A stretch of DNA of 64,000 bases from Phragmites australis. Taxonomy: Eukaryota > Streptophyta > Magnoliopsida > Poales > Poaceae. Numbering within the stretch: position 1 is the stretch's first letter; every line of letters starts with the position of its first letter. The stretch lies in assembly GCF_958298935.1 (NCBI RefSeq), contig NC_084927.1:10134001-10198000 (forward strand). Direction: 5' to 3'. Below the pieces are notes generated by a model. The model was not told the origin of the DNA. It made no database searches and saw only the letters and a program-made list of their open reading frames with translations. Shown here piece by piece: positions 10,405 to 22,808 of this stretch. The position numbers were made by a program, and so were the translations under genes.

Positions 10405-13400
10405 TGTCACACCCGGTTTTAATGGACAAAACTATGTGCATCTTATGTGTGCCCAGGAAGTTTAACACACATAAGGACGTCATAGGTGAAGTAGAAAGAG
10501 CAATACTTTTATTAAATAAACGTTCACTTCTTACAAAATAAAGACTTCACCTAAACAACCTCAAAAATTAAACTAAACGACAGCATCTAAACAACGGCAG
10601 CGGGACAAAAACATCGGTGACCAAACACTCCACAGGCACCAACTGGAAGATACGCTCCTTAGAACACCAGGTCATCATCTTGAAAATCTTCAATATCTTC
10701 CACTGAGTAGCATATGTTTTTGTAGGAGAAAGCAAGGGTGAGCACATAGAGTACTCAGCAAGTGTGGGAAAGTAATGACATGCAGGCTTATATCAAGAAT
10801 AGGCTAATACATGGTATATTTGCGTAAATACGAGTAATGAAAACACATTTGGACTCAAAAGTATTAAGCAATTATTAAATGAATGTAACCCAAACAGTTC
10901 AGCATCCAGCATACAAGGCTCTCCACCTTGCACACCATATCCGCCTAGTACTCCATGTACTTTATCCAAAACCATCTAGTACTCCCTGTTCCAGAACCAT
11001 AACCAACTAGTACTCCGTGTACCAAAACCATAACCATCACCCTCTAATCATGTGAGGATCCAAGTCTCTCATATCCATGATCACGGCTGTTATAACAGTT
11101 TTACACTCTATAGAGGTTATCCATTTTTCCCCACGAGTCAGTGAATTCCAAGTTGCTGTGTTTGCAAGACACTTAACACACGCCAGTAGTGTGCCGCCAA
11201 GAATCTCTGTATGACACTTTTCACTAACCAGAGACTAATCCAGTATGTGTCTGCCCACTAGGTTTCACCACCAGGCTTTACGCAAGCTAAGCTCCTACCT
11301 AGAAGCCCCCTTTTGTGCTGACCCAACACACACTGGATAGACTCTAATCAGTATGTCATGCCTTACCCATATCAATACGTTACTTCTTAGGTTGTCGCTC
11401 CACGAACTGGTCCTTACTTAGGTTACTTGAGCAAACACTAAGCCAGCATCATAACCATGACCACTATCACCAACATCCGTATGCTCAAGGCCTAAGGTTC
11501 CATATTGCTAGATCATTAACTAGTTAACCACTATTGTTGCATGTGTTCATTAGTCAAGTATATGACACTTCCCTATATCCCAAAAGCATGGCTAAGCAAT
11601 CTACCCATCAAAGACACCTAACCGTAAACCATCTAGGTTCCAAGGGATGATAAGGGAAAATCTAGGGAAAACCCTAACATAGGTGACTACTCATCATATT
11701 GACAGATATTGCATGCAGTTTATTAAAACCAAAACATTTAAAAAATAGGTTCAATATGATCAAGGACACTTGCCTTCTCCTTGCTACTGCTCAGTGTATT
11801 CTTGCTCCTGGTCTTGATGTTCCTCAAATTGATCCGAGGCGTTGTCGGCTAATCGCACAATAACCGACAAACAAACAAACAAGGTACACTAAGAATATAG
11901 CACAAAATTAAAGAACAACGAGATAAAATCTGTCTAGAAAGAAAGAGCACTGAAAAACGAATCTATCGGCGCAAAAATCGCTTAAAACGAAGATGCAACG
12001 AAAAAGTTAGGGCTAAAAAAAATCTAGGGTTAAATCTGAAAAAGAAAAGGGCTTATTTTGAATTAAACAGAAAGTTCAGAGACTTTTTTGTAAAATAGGG
12101 GACCTAATTGTAATTATGGAAAAGTATAGGGACTTAATTGTAAAAAGATAGGGCTCTTTTGTTATTATAGAAAAGTCTAGGGGTCTTTCTGCAAAATTAC
12201 CAATTTCTAGGAATTATCAGATTTATTTTTGTACTTAAAAAGCTTGAAATATTGACTGGGCAGCTTTGGCTGACGTGGCACGGTGACAGGGATGACACAT
12301 GAGCAGAGAGGGCTAGGTGGCAGCTGAGGTGGCTAGATGACATGGCGTGGCTGCTGATTGGTTTAAGAAGCGACACATAGCGCTATGCTATTGGTTGCCG
12401 AAGGGGTACGCTCGGATGTAATCTCGGCCGCACAAAACAGATCCGACGGCTCAGAGGGGTTCGGCCATCGGAGAAGGAGGTCACGGCGGTGTCGAGGGGG
12501 TTTGCGGCGGCGCACGGCCGGGAATCTCGCCGGAATCGGCTCCATCTTGCCGGTGGCGACGACGAGCGGCGAAACAGAACCAGGAGAGCGCGGGGAATCC
12601 GTTTTGAAGCTTACCGTGGGCTTGGCAGCATGGGAAGGCGGTTGGCGAAGGAATGGTCGGTGGAGGGCCTCGGGATCTCGTCAGGAAGGGGTCTCCGGCG
12701 GCGCAGGGGCTAAGGCGATAGCAGGGAGAGCTTCGGTGGTCGGCCGCGGCTCTGCTAGGCTACTCGGGTGAAGCTCAACGACGCTAGGGCTGCTCGGCGG
12801 CGTGCTCAACCTAAGGGCGGCAACAATGGCGGCAGTAGGGCTTGAGATCGGCGAATTCGGCTCTGGACTCAACGGATTTGGGATGAGATGAGTTCGGGGG
12901 AGGGGTTCTGCTTATATAGGCGGGGTCTTGCACGGAAAAAGGGGAAGGCGGTGGGCTCGTACTCCTCTCGAAATCGGGGCGGCGGCGCAACGGCAGACTA
13001 CGGGTCGGAGACGACGGCGACGGCGAAGGCTGCTTTGGCGTAGGCGTCTTTGGCGCGGCGGGCTGGCGGCGCGTGCGGGAATGGCCGAGGCGGTTGGGCG
13101 CTGCCCAGGCGGGAGGGAGGCGGGGGCTGAGCAGGCCGGCTGGGTGCGCTGGGCCAGGCTAAAAGGAAGTTTGGGCTACGGGGGAGAAAAGGAAAAAGGG
13201 CAGCCCGAGAGAAGGTTTATTGTTTTCTTTTTTTTCTAAATTCAATTTCAAATTCAAATTCAAAGCAAATCCTCTTCAATTAAAATCCATCAAAAGCCAA
13301 ATAAAAATCCTATTTGCCTAATTCAGCATGAATGCATAATAATCAATTATATCCTATGTCAAATATATTTTCTTTTATATAAAATAGGATTTTACTCTTT

Positions 13401-13475
13401 TTATTTATTTAAACTCATATTAAATTCTAGCAAATTTTAAGAAATTTCTAAAGGTGGAAAAATTAGGGTGTTACA
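10405..13475 (-). repeat. 5' LTR of element 1, full length (3071 bp)
   Basis: On the minus strand it runs from TGTAACACCC at 13475 to CCGGGTGTGACA at 10405, so TGT and ACA termini are intact. The part 11581-13475 matches the truncated partner at 3308-5188. A TATA box (TATATAAG) is at 12918-12911. A GC-rich transcribed leader follows it, where apparent ORFs such as 12385-12771 are not genes. Confidence 0.9.
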
Positions 13476-13870
13476 CACAGAATCCTACTCTCATGCCATA
13501 TATCCTCGAACTGTCCAAAGTATATGGATAATTTGGGAGCATCTTCTTATAAATATGATGAATCACCAAGTTATATTTATAATCAAACACTCCCAAATGG
13601 GAGATGTAGGTTACGCATGTACACTAATTAAGAGGGACAATCCACATATATCAAGATCTAGGAGAAAGAGCAAAATTGTTGATTCCAACTCAAACCCAAG
13701 AATCCACCATGCGTATATGAGCAAGAGGAGGAGGAGAGGGAGGAGGGAAACCTTCAAAGGCCAAGAATAGACACCAACTTCAAATCACCGAGATTTGATT
13801 TGGCCTCAACAGAATCACCAAAAAATCGCCCCTTTGCCGAGCAGACGCGGCGACAGACACTGTCTGGTCA
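13476..13870. other. Spacer between element 1 and the CACTA-like element
   Basis: This is unique-looking sequence with a GA-rich patch near 13720-13750. I see no gene. The plus-strand frame 13468-13770 starts inside the LTR and has no recognisable domain. The left end of the CACTA-like element may lie within this stretch. Confidence 0.35.
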
Positions 13871-13904
13871 TACTACTCGGTGAATAAAATAACAGTAAAC
13901 ATCA

Positions 13905-14150
13905 GTCATTAGTGACAGGTTATAAGGACACTCGTCACAAATGAGTGAGCCATTAGTGACTGGTCTCATAACAACCCGTCACTAATGAGTAGCCCCGGTA
14001 GGGAGCCACCAAGGCTACATTTAGTGATGGGTTATAAAGACACCTGTCACTAATGACTTAATATTAGTGATGGATTATAAGGACATTAGTCACTAATTAT
14101 ATAACATTAATGACAGGTAATAAGGATACCCGTCACTAATAACACATGTA
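13905..14150. repeat. Left subterminal repeat array of the CACTA-like element
   Basis: At least seven degenerate copies of an attagtgacggg-type motif occur in alternating orientations, each pair separated by a short 'ttataaggaca'-like spacer, so adjacent copies can form hairpins. The array mirrors 15628-15960. Confidence 0.7.
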
Positions 14151-14385
14151 GAGATCGACTTCTACAAACAAGAGAAGTACATGCATGCAAACAGAGAGTA
14201 CTTCAATAGATCCCATTCAACAGAACTGAACTGAACTTCGATAAACTATATCCTAAAGCAATGTCAGGATTTGGCAGCCATCTTCACATTCAAGAACACA
14301 GATATACATCCAGAAACTTGAATTTAACTCAAGTCAGTCATACAATATAGTTATGCATACTACTTATGCAAATATCCATACATCA

Positions 14386-15134
14386 TTACACTTCAGCATT
14401 TGCCGGAGCACATAACCTCTGATATTTAACATAGTTAAAATCTACAATATTGTATCCTAGTACTTCATCGATATACATTAGTGCATGAATTAGTACACTC
14501 TCTTTTGCTTGGCATAGACGACCCGGTTCTTTACCATAGATAGTAAACAAGGTCTTATTAGTTGACTCATTTCCACTTAAATGAGACCTTTTATCAACAT
14601 GGAAGTTGCCTTCAGCAGTGCAGTCCACTCCGGGGCCATAAAAGCTTAACCCAAGATGCTCCATGGCTTGATCTAAGATAGCATGAAAGCTAGTTGCCGC
14701 AAAGGTGTCACCTAAAATATCCTACAAGCAAAGAAAATAAAATTATGAAAATAATACACGCTAACAGTCTTGTATATCAAAACAATGGGATTACATGTTA
14801 CTGTACCATATCATATTCATCGAAATGAGCAAACCTCTTACTAATCGAAACCAAATCCTCTTCGCCCTCCTCTAGCTCTTTTATTCGAAAATAGTTGTAG
14901 TTAGGCAAAAAGAACTCATGCTCCTCAAGCACTTTCAGGCACCCTTCAACGACGGTTTTTTCGGAATACAATGAAACAGGTGATGCCTTGCCACAGGCCC
15001 TAATAGTGACATCCCCACTACTTCCTCTCCTTGAATGTATGTCAAACGAGATAGATAGCTTCACAAAATTCCTTCCATCTAGAGTGGATTGCACCAAAGG
15101 TACAGTACCACCTATCGTAGGAATTACCTCTTTA
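14386..15134 (-). pseudogene. Gene-like fragment with two exons carried in the CACTA-like element
   Basis: Two minus-strand frames join through an 85-base intron. The upstream exon runs from about 15134 (after a CCTATAG acceptor) to 14807, with donor GTACAG. The downstream exon runs from 14721 to the stop at 14386, preceded by the acceptor TTGCTTGTAG. The frame stays open through both exons and the phase is compatible. The predicted segment includes LKEVIPTIGGTVPLVQST and VTIRACGKASPVSLYSE upstream, and GLSFYGPGVDC, GNFHVDKRSHLSGNE and TLFTIYGKEPGRLCQA downstream. I do not recognise the family. The upstream acceptor implies that earlier exons are missing. This is either transduplicated host coding sequence or an accessory element gene. 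Confidence 0.5.
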
Positions 15135-15627
15135 AGCTATAGGATCGGTTTCAACACCTACATGATAGGATGATATGAATTGAGCCTAATGTACTATAAA
15201 CTCAATTAAATTATTGCGCCCTAATGAGTGTTACTATGAGCCTAATAATGAGGGAGAAAAAGAAAAGAGGTTACTATAATCGGTCTTGATCATGATCGGT
15301 GGGGGAACGCCGGTGGTAGAACACCTGGAGGGTAGTGTACGCCTAGTGCGTGAGCTAATGGAGGAGTTGTTGGAATCCATCCAAGTCCACCACTACGACG
15401 GCAACAGCCCCTGCCACTACCTTGATCCATCGCCCTAACCCTAGCGGGTAGAGGGGGCGGCAGCGTAAGTCAGGCTGTGGTGGAGGGGGGAGGATGGCGG
15501 CAACTTCGGCAGTGAGGTGCAACCGGCAGCTATGGTGGGAGGAGTCAAGCGGACATAAGCGGATATGAGAGTGGTCGAGAGAGAGAAATGGGCAGATAAG
15601 GGTGGTCAAGCAGATAGGAGTTGCAGA

Positions 15628-15990
15628 AATTAGTGACAGGTTATAAGTACACCCGTCACTAATGAGTCTGTCATTAGTGATGGTAACAACTACAACCCGT
15701 CATTAATTACTTTAATATTAGTGACGGATCTCATAACGACCCTCTCTAATGAGTACGCTACATTTATTAATGTGTGCCCCATATACCTACCACTATTGAC
15801 TAAATTATTAGTGACGGACATTATGTGACCCGTCACTAATATCTTTAGTGACAGGTCGTGGCCGGGTCCCGACTCAAGCCACACATTAGTGAGGGTATGG
15901 CACTGGACCTGTCACTAATAGTATATTAGTGATGGGTACTAAGGAGCCATCACTAAAGACGTGTCTTCTTTGATGATTTCTTACGTAGTG
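15628..15990. repeat. Right subterminal repeat array and CACTA terminus
   Basis: Repeated attagtgacgggt motifs in both orientations lead to a terminus that reads CACTACGTAAGAAATC on the minus strand. The repeats match those at the other side of the element. Confidence 0.7.
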
Positions 15991-16198
15991 ACCTTGTGTA
16001 TTCGATTTGTGTTCAATTGGTTCGATCTATGAATAGCACTGGTGTTCTGTAGCCTTATGTTTGATTTGTTCGATCTGGTTGTGAGATGAATGGATTGTGA
16101 GGCGTGTTTACTATGGCATGTGTTCTTGTGATGAGATCTGATTGTGTTCGATTTGTTCGATCTGATTGTGAGATGAGTCAATTGTGAGGCATGTACTA
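15991..16198. repeat. Short degenerate direct repeat flanking the CACTA end
   Basis: A unit of about 88 bases containing 'gatttgttcgatctgrttgtgagatga' occurs near 16058 and again near 16147, with a weaker start near 16005. No gene is visible. Confidence 0.45.
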
Positions 16199-17068
16199 TG
16201 TTGGAGCAAGAGTTCGTCTTGCCCCAGTAAGTACGGCAAGAATTTCTTCTAAGGAGGAGACTCGAGCTTGGAGACGAAGTTTGAGAGGAAGGAGCACCAC
16301 AAATATATTGATGATAGAAAAATGTATCACTCTGGGAGGGGAGTATCACAGCGTTCGCTGTGGTGTGCTTCTGTTTTTGCCATTCTGTTGGGTTCTTTTT
16401 TCCCTTTTTCCAGAGGACTATGGCCTCCTATTTATAGGGCCATACGTAGCTTGGTGTACAAATTATCATGATGTACAAATATCCAAGATCCGGCTAAATT
16501 ATTGAGCCTTATCCCAAATAACTACCTTCTATCTTGTCGGGAGATAATGATCCACCGTGGTAATTATCGTGGTGCCTGCCCCCTAAAGGGGGCGAGCCGG
16601 TTGCCAATTGCGGTCCAACATCGCACTATCAGGGATGTCAGGATAGCCCTCATCATGCCAGGGTGCCAAAGTAGCACCCATCAGCCTTGGCCTTTAATGC
16701 CGGTCACTTTCTGGCAGACAAAACACGACCGGCGCTCCCCTTTCGGCAGATCTTCCCATGGCCTGCTAACTCACCCCACTGCCTTCAGGAAGGTAGCCCG
16801 ATCATCCTGAGGCGAGGGCCTCGGGAGGCATAGAACAGGGAGGTGAAGGCATTGGGAAGTGGGATCCCAAAGGGCCGGGACTTCGAGTTGAAGAAACTTC
16901 GGAGGACCGAGGCTTCGAGAGGCCATGTTTTGGAAGGCTTCGTGGGGTTGAACCAGTGGAGCCAAGGGAAGGCTTCGTGGTGCGAAGGGGTACCGTGAAA
17001 GGATCTGATGATATCAGAGATCGAGCTTCTAGCAGAGGGTTCGGAGATCAAGGCTTCGGAGTATAACA
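16199..17068 (-). repeat. Possible solo LTR, minus orientation
   Basis: The segment is bounded by TGTT and AACA on either strand. The minus strand has a TATAAATA box at 16436-16429 in a plausible mid-LTR position. There is no internal domain. Flanking pentamers (tacta and ccctg) do not match, and the right boundary overlaps the start of the next LTR, so the exact limits are uncertain. Confidence 0.4.
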
Positions 17069-20000
17069 CCCTGATTTTTAGATTTCTCAAATTTCTAAAA
17101 TTTTCCAAGATTAGTGAATAGCTTCACCAGTAGAATAGGTTTAAAACCTATTTTCTTAATTAATCAATCAATATATGTTATTATTTTGTGTGCATTGCAT
17201 GCTAAGTTTTGCTAGGAGCGAGGTAAATGCATTAGAGTTCTTTTTTTTCTCTTTGGCGTTTCGAGTGAAAAAGATTTTGAAAAAGTTTATACAAAACTCA
17301 GTAGTGAATAAGTTAAGAATCTTAATGGTTGGAATTCAGAACCTTTGAATTCATCATTTATTCAATTCTTGATCATACCTGATTCTTTTTTAGCTCAATT
17401 CAGATATTATCCAAATTCTTGTTTAAAGTCAATCTCTCTTCTTTCTCAAATTCTACCCAAATCCAAATTCAAATTCCTTATCTACTCCTATTCTTGTTCG
17501 ACCTCATTTTTCGTTTCTCTTAAATTCACTCCAAACTCAATTCAAATTCAAACCCTATTCAAATTTCTCTACAAAAGTTTCTTTTCTAAACGCTAGATAC
17601 ACCTAAAGTGTATTTAGGCTCCATCTTGCTCAAGTCAAAACCCTTAGCCAAGTCATCTAGAAGGCCCAACACAAAGGATCCGCGAAATCTGCAAATTTTC
17701 GCGGAGTCCTGGACAGCCTCATCTTCTCATAAAGTTTCGGAGTTCAAAATGGCCTCAAATGCAAATCTTGACATTACAAACGTTGTAGGTCTCGTCGAGA
17801 GCTTCGATTTGACCCTATGGAAGTCCCCTTTTAGATAATGGAGCTAGGAGTTATGGCACCCGAAATCAGTGCTGCGCAGATAAGTCTGAGTTTAAACAGA
17901 TTATCTTGTAGTGCATTTTTGGAAATCAAGATGGCGTTTTCAGAAGTTCCAATGAGCACCAAAGTTGTAGATCTTTTCGAATAATACAATTTAGAGTCAA
18001 CAAATGTCTAATTTCGAGTCCGAACTATGGAGATATCATCCTCGGAATAGAGAGCTGCAAAAAAGGAAACCGTGTTCAGTTTGGACTCCACCTCAACCTG
18101 CCACCCATAGCCCTATAAATATGAGTTGCACGCCCTCTCCTACCCTTATTCCATGCCACCAAACCCTAGAAGTTTCTGCTGCTCTGTCCGTGCGCTGCCG
18201 TTCGCCGGAGCCGCCGTGGCCGCCGCCCGTGATGCGCTACCTCATCGTCTTCTCCGCGAATCCTCCTTCATCGACCATCAAAGCAAGGTGAGGACCCCTT
18301 CTTATCCTCCCTTACTACTGTTTTATCATCATACTAAGTCCCTAGCCAAGCCTTAGCCCCAGCCAAAGCCCGATCTATGCCGCTACGGTCATCGCCGTCG
18401 CGGATAGCTGCGCAGTAGCTGATTCGCATCGGCGTTCCCGACCGACCAGAGGTCAAATCACCAAGCCCTTTCATCGGTGCATGTCCCATGATTTTCCCCA
18501 TGCCCTCACCAACCAGGTAGGTCAGTAGAGCAGCAAAACCACCGTAATCAAGGTCGACATACCCGCTGTCCGGTTTCTGTGCGCGCACCGGATTTATATT
18601 CGCGTTATGTGCGTGCACCGGATTTACATTCGCATTCCCTATCAATCCAAAAGCCGTATGGATGCACCAATCTCGTCACGACGTGTCCCATCGCATCTTC
18701 TACGTGACCCTAGGAGACCATCCCCATTTTTGCAGCGACACGACCAGGACGCCATTGCCAACCATAGCACGTCGCAGACATCACCCATCTCATCTCCATT
18801 GATCGTTCTTCCTCTCAGTGGATGATCTACCCAAAACTATGCCGTAGCATTGTGTTCTTAAGATATATGAACATTCTGTTCAAACGGTTTCTCAAATTTC
18901 ATAGTCAATCTCTGGGAACGCGAGCGTCTTCGTTCTTGCATCTGTTCGCGATCACCACCAAACCTAGCAGCAGTCATCGCTGTTTTGCCGCTACCTTGGA
19001 TGATCCCTTCCAAAATCAACCATATCACTGAGTTAGTCTTTCCGTGTTATACACTATGCTTCCCTCGTTTCACTGAAACACCACTGAAGCTTGACATCGA
19101 TTCATGTGGCTATGTGCCCGATCGCCATCTCCGACGAAATCCGAACCACCACCACTACATAGAGTCACCAGTAGTATCCTTAGCTTAGAAGTGCAACCTT
19201 CAGCCTTTTTGATTCATCATAGGTGGTCAATACTAGATCTCAGCGTATCCTTTCTTTAATCCAAGATGGTACTTGCATAGCATGCCAAGTCTGCGCCACA
19301 TTATTCTCCTTAGCCTAGTCAGCGAAGTCAGGTCTGCCCTACACTTCTTGAATCTTGCGTAATAATGTAGTCAAGCCTGACACAGTGATTGTGCAATAAA
19401 CTCTTTTCCTATAGGAAGATAACTACAGTAAACTAGTTTTTCCTTTTCAGTCTAATCCATCTTCCGAAAGATGTTATCTTTTCATCTTGACTCCAATTTA
19501 GACGATTCTTGTATCTAAATGTTTCTAAAATCATCCCTATCCAACCATAGTATTTTTTTGAAGTGTTTTGATGATATTTGGTATGTTGTTCTTAGTGTTT
19601 TCCTTTGTGTTGCTTGTTGGTAGTTCTCGCGATTAGTCGATAACATTTTGGAGTAGTTCGAGGGACTTCAAAATCAAAATTTTGACAATACTGAGCAGCA
19701 TTGGGTAAAAGGCAAGTGTCTTTGATCATATTGAACCTATGTTTTTAAATGTTTTGTTTTACAAAATTACATGCAATGTCTATGTCTGTCAATATGATGG
19801 GTAGTCACCTATATTAGGGTTTTCCCTAGATTTTCACTTATCATCCCTTGGAACCTAGATGGTTTATGGTTAGGTGTCTTTTATTGGTAGATTGCTTAGC
19901 CATGCTTTTGGGATACTGGGAAGTGTCATAATCTTGACTAATGAACATATGCAACAATGGTGGTTAATTTGTTAATGGTCTAGCAACATAGAATCTTAGG

Positions 20001-21094
20001 CCTTGAGCAAAGTTGTTTTGATGGTTTTCATGGTTATGATGTTGGTTTAGTATTTGCTCAAGTAACCTAAGTAAGGACCGGTTCGTGGAGCGACAACCCA
20101 AGAAGTAACGTACCAACCACAAGACTGATATGGGTAAGGTGTGACATACTAATTAGAGTCTATCTAGTGTGTGTTGTGTCAGCGCAAAAGGGGGCTTCTG
20201 GTAGGAGTTTAACTTGCATAAAGCCTGACAGTGAAACCTAGTGAGCAGACACATACTGGATTAGTCTCTGGTTAGTGGAAAGTGTCATGCAATGATTCTT
20301 GGCAGCACACCACTGGCGTGTGTTAAGTGTTTGCGCAACACGGCAACATGAAATTCACTGACTCGTGGAGAAAGCTGGACAGCCTCTGCCGAGTGTAAAA
20401 CTGTTATAACAGCTGTGCTCACGATTATGAGAAACTTGGATCCACACATGATTAGTGGGTTTGATTATTGGTTGTAGTTATGGTTTTGGTTGTGGTTATG
20501 GTTCTGGTCCAAGGAGTACTAAATGGAAAGGTTATGGTTCTGGTACAAGGAGTACTAGATGGTTGTGGTTTTGGTTATAGTACAGTGAGTACCAGATGGT
20601 TATGGTATGCAAGGTGGGGAGCTTTGTACGCTAGGTGTTGCACTTTATGGGTTACATTCACTTAATAATTGTTTAATGCTTTTTGAGTCCAAATATCTTT
20701 TCATTACTCGTATTTACGCAATTATGCTATGTGTTAGCCTATTCTTGATATAAGATTGCAAATCATTATCTTTCCCACACTTGCTGAGCGCGTCATATGC
20801 TCACACTTGCTATTTTCCCTTCATCATGCGACATGTATGTTGCTGCTCAGTGAGTAAAGATGTTGAAGACTATCAAGACGAGATTGTGACGTTCTAGGCG
20901 CGTGTCTTCCAGTCGGTTGCCTGCGATGTTGTTGGGTACCAGTGTTTCTGTTCCGCTACAAATATCTTCATAGAAGACAATATATGCCAGTTGCTGTAAG
21001 AGTTTAACGTTTATTCTATAAAAGTATTGCTTTTATTCCTTATGTGTGTTGGACATCCTGGGCACACATAAGCCGCATCTGGTTTTGTCCGCTA
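17062..21094 (+). repeat. Tekay-type LTR, plus orientation, no internal region
   Basis: It starts tataacaccctga, a one-base variant of the TGTAACACCC terminus of element 1's family. It contains TATAAATA at 18114-18121 and a GC-rich leader, and ends with sequence (19740-21080) that is the reverse complement of element 1's LTR at about 10420-11760. The final 'ccgggtgtgaca' is missing. No primer-binding site or gag follows, so it is a solo or truncated LTR. Frames inside it are not genes. Confidence 0.7.
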
Positions 21095-21890
21095 ATAATG
21101 TTGTCAAGCCTGAAACAGTGATTGTGCAAGAAAATCTTTCCCATAGGAAGATAGATCCGGAAAATCAGCATTTTCTTTTCAGTCTAATCCATCTCTCGTA
21201 AGCTGTTCTCTTTTCACCTTAACTCTGATTTAGACCATCCTTGCGTCTAAATGTTTCTAAAATCTTACTTGTCCAAACATAGTATTTTTAAAGTGTTTTA
21301 ATGATGTTTGGTATGTTGTTCTTAGTGTTTGCTTTGTGTTGTTTATCGGTAGTTCTCGCGATTAGTCGATAACATTCCGGAGCAGATCCAGGGACTTCAA
21401 GACCAAGATTTTGACAACACTAAGCAACATTAGGTAAAAGGCAAGTGTCCTTGATCATCTTGAACCTATGTTTTAAATATTTTGTTTTATAAAATTGCAT
21501 GCAGTGTCTGTTAATATGATGGGTAGTCACCTAAGTTAGGGTTTACTTAGTTTTTCATTTACATTCCTTGAAGCCTAAGTGGTAGTTGATATGAGTTTCT
21601 TAGGTAAAATTGCTTAGCCATGCTTTTAGGATGTTAGGAAGTTTCATATACATGTTAGTGGATATAGGCAATGGTGATGATGAACTTGTTTTAGCAACTT
21701 GAAACCCTAGGACTTGGGCAAACAATGGGTTAGGAGATGTTGGTTCTTGTGGTGGGCTTGTTGATACATTCCAAGCAGAGATTTTAGATTTTGTTGGTTA
21801 TTTTCCTGTTAGATAGTTTTTGCCCAAGTATCACATATAAGGATCGGTTCATAGAGCGACAACCCAAGAACTACCGTACCAAACACGAGG
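19361..21890 (+). repeat. 1.73 kb tandem duplication within LTR sequence
   Basis: The stretch starting 'taataatgtagtcaagcctg' at 19361 is repeated from 21095 ('taataatgttgtcaagcctg') and stays alignable to about 21890. The second copy begins exactly where the first LTR copy loses its end. The copies differ at many positions and by small indels, so the duplication is old, or reflects two separate LTRs fused at a shared point. Confidence 0.7.
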
Positions 21891-22808
21891 CCTACAACCA
21901 GAGTCGCAATTTACAAATAGATGGGGTTAACAGACCAATTGCTAAAGAGCTGCCTAGTGCTGCTACCCCTAACCAGTGCACCGTGACCGGAGCGCCACGC
22001 TGTTCTCAGCCGCGAGCTCCTGGTCTGCACTACCGCCAAGTCTCTGCTGGCCTGCCGTGCCCTCCTCTAGCTTGGGAGCGAGTGGCCATCGACGAGGGGC
22101 GTCAAAGAGGAAGGGGTGGGAGTGGAGGCAGAGAGGACTGCGTGAGCGGGAAGGTTGGAGAGGTCGCCACTGGCTAGGGAGCTCGGGGTGCGAGAGGACA
22201 GAAGACAGGAGAAAGCAGCATGGGTAGAAAAGTGTATCATGAGTGGACCCAAGTGCAAAACAGACGTTACGCAACACTTCTCTCTCCTTCTAAGCAGGAA
22301 ATTAATACTTTAATGGAGGCGGTGTCCACCAGCAAATATCCACTTTTTCGCAATGTCGAGCAACAAAGATAAACAAATCTGGTATCCTCCGGCAAAGATC
22401 ACACTCGATGAGTTTCCTGTAGCAAAATTTGCCAAACAACTATATAGGCGCTCACATATTATTACTATAGGCAGGGCTTGTTTTGACAACAGGTATGATT
22501 ATCTGCAAAATCCTCTGAACAATTAGTGTACACGGCGCAACTCTGCCCTGAAGGTTTTCAAAGAATGGATTTTGATATGTATAAGGATACAAGGGGCAAA
22601 GGACAGATACAAACTATCGTAAAAAGAATCCTATCGAGCTAATTTGACTCAACATGGCCGAAACTCTACAGTGTTTGTGTTAACAAGGAGACCTCTCTAA
22701 CCTGCCGATGATTTAATGTACAGAGTTTGATGATTTACTCACCAAGATGGCGGCGACCTGTTTTCCTGTCGTAATGACTTTGAAGTTCAATGCAGCACTT
22801 GATGGAAG
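21891..22808. other. Spacer and 3' untranslated region of the TT9-like gene
   Basis: A GC-rich block (about 21960-22230) is followed by AT-richer sequence leading into the stop codon at 22811. The distal part should hold the 3' UTR of the minus-strand gene. The plus-strand frame 21791-22177 and its neighbours have no recognisable domain. Confidence 0.4.

Larger units (their letters stand above)
3308..13475 (-). mobile_element. Ty3/gypsy chromovirus (Tekay/Del type), element 1, decayed
   Basis: The order on the minus strand is 5' LTR (13475-10405), primer-binding site, an upstream-ORF remnant, gag, protease, reverse transcriptase, RNase H, integrase with C-terminal chromodomain, polypurine tract, and 3' LTR (5188-3308, truncated). 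Long LTRs of about 3 kb starting TGTAACACCC, an initiator-Met tRNA primer site and a chromodomain on integrase define the Tekay/Del lineage. The 3' LTR lacks about 1.2 kb of its end and abuts the RNase H-like fragment, so no target duplication can be checked. By eye the LTR copies differ at roughly 6% of positions over the first 300 bases compared, mostly transitions. The polyprotein is interrupted many times, so the copy is not autonomous. Confidence 0.9.
13871..15990. mobile_element. CACTA (En/Spm)-like DNA transposon, non-autonomous
   Basis: The right terminus at 15990 reads inward as CACTACGTAAGAAATCATC, a good CACTA-superfamily terminal inverted repeat. Subterminal repeats with the core attagtgacgggt and its reverse complement occur at both sides (13905-14150 and 15628-15960), as expected for transposase-binding arrays. 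No transposase (TNPD/TNPA) is present. The interior instead holds a gene-like fragment at 14386-15134. The left CACTA terminus is not clear: a degenerate candidate lies near 13872. No 3 bp target duplication could be matched. Confidence 0.65.

Noticed and set aside
13860..13890. Left CACTA terminus at 'tactactcggtgaat'
   Set aside because: It matches the right terminus only weakly and gives no target duplication, so I did not assert it as the element end.
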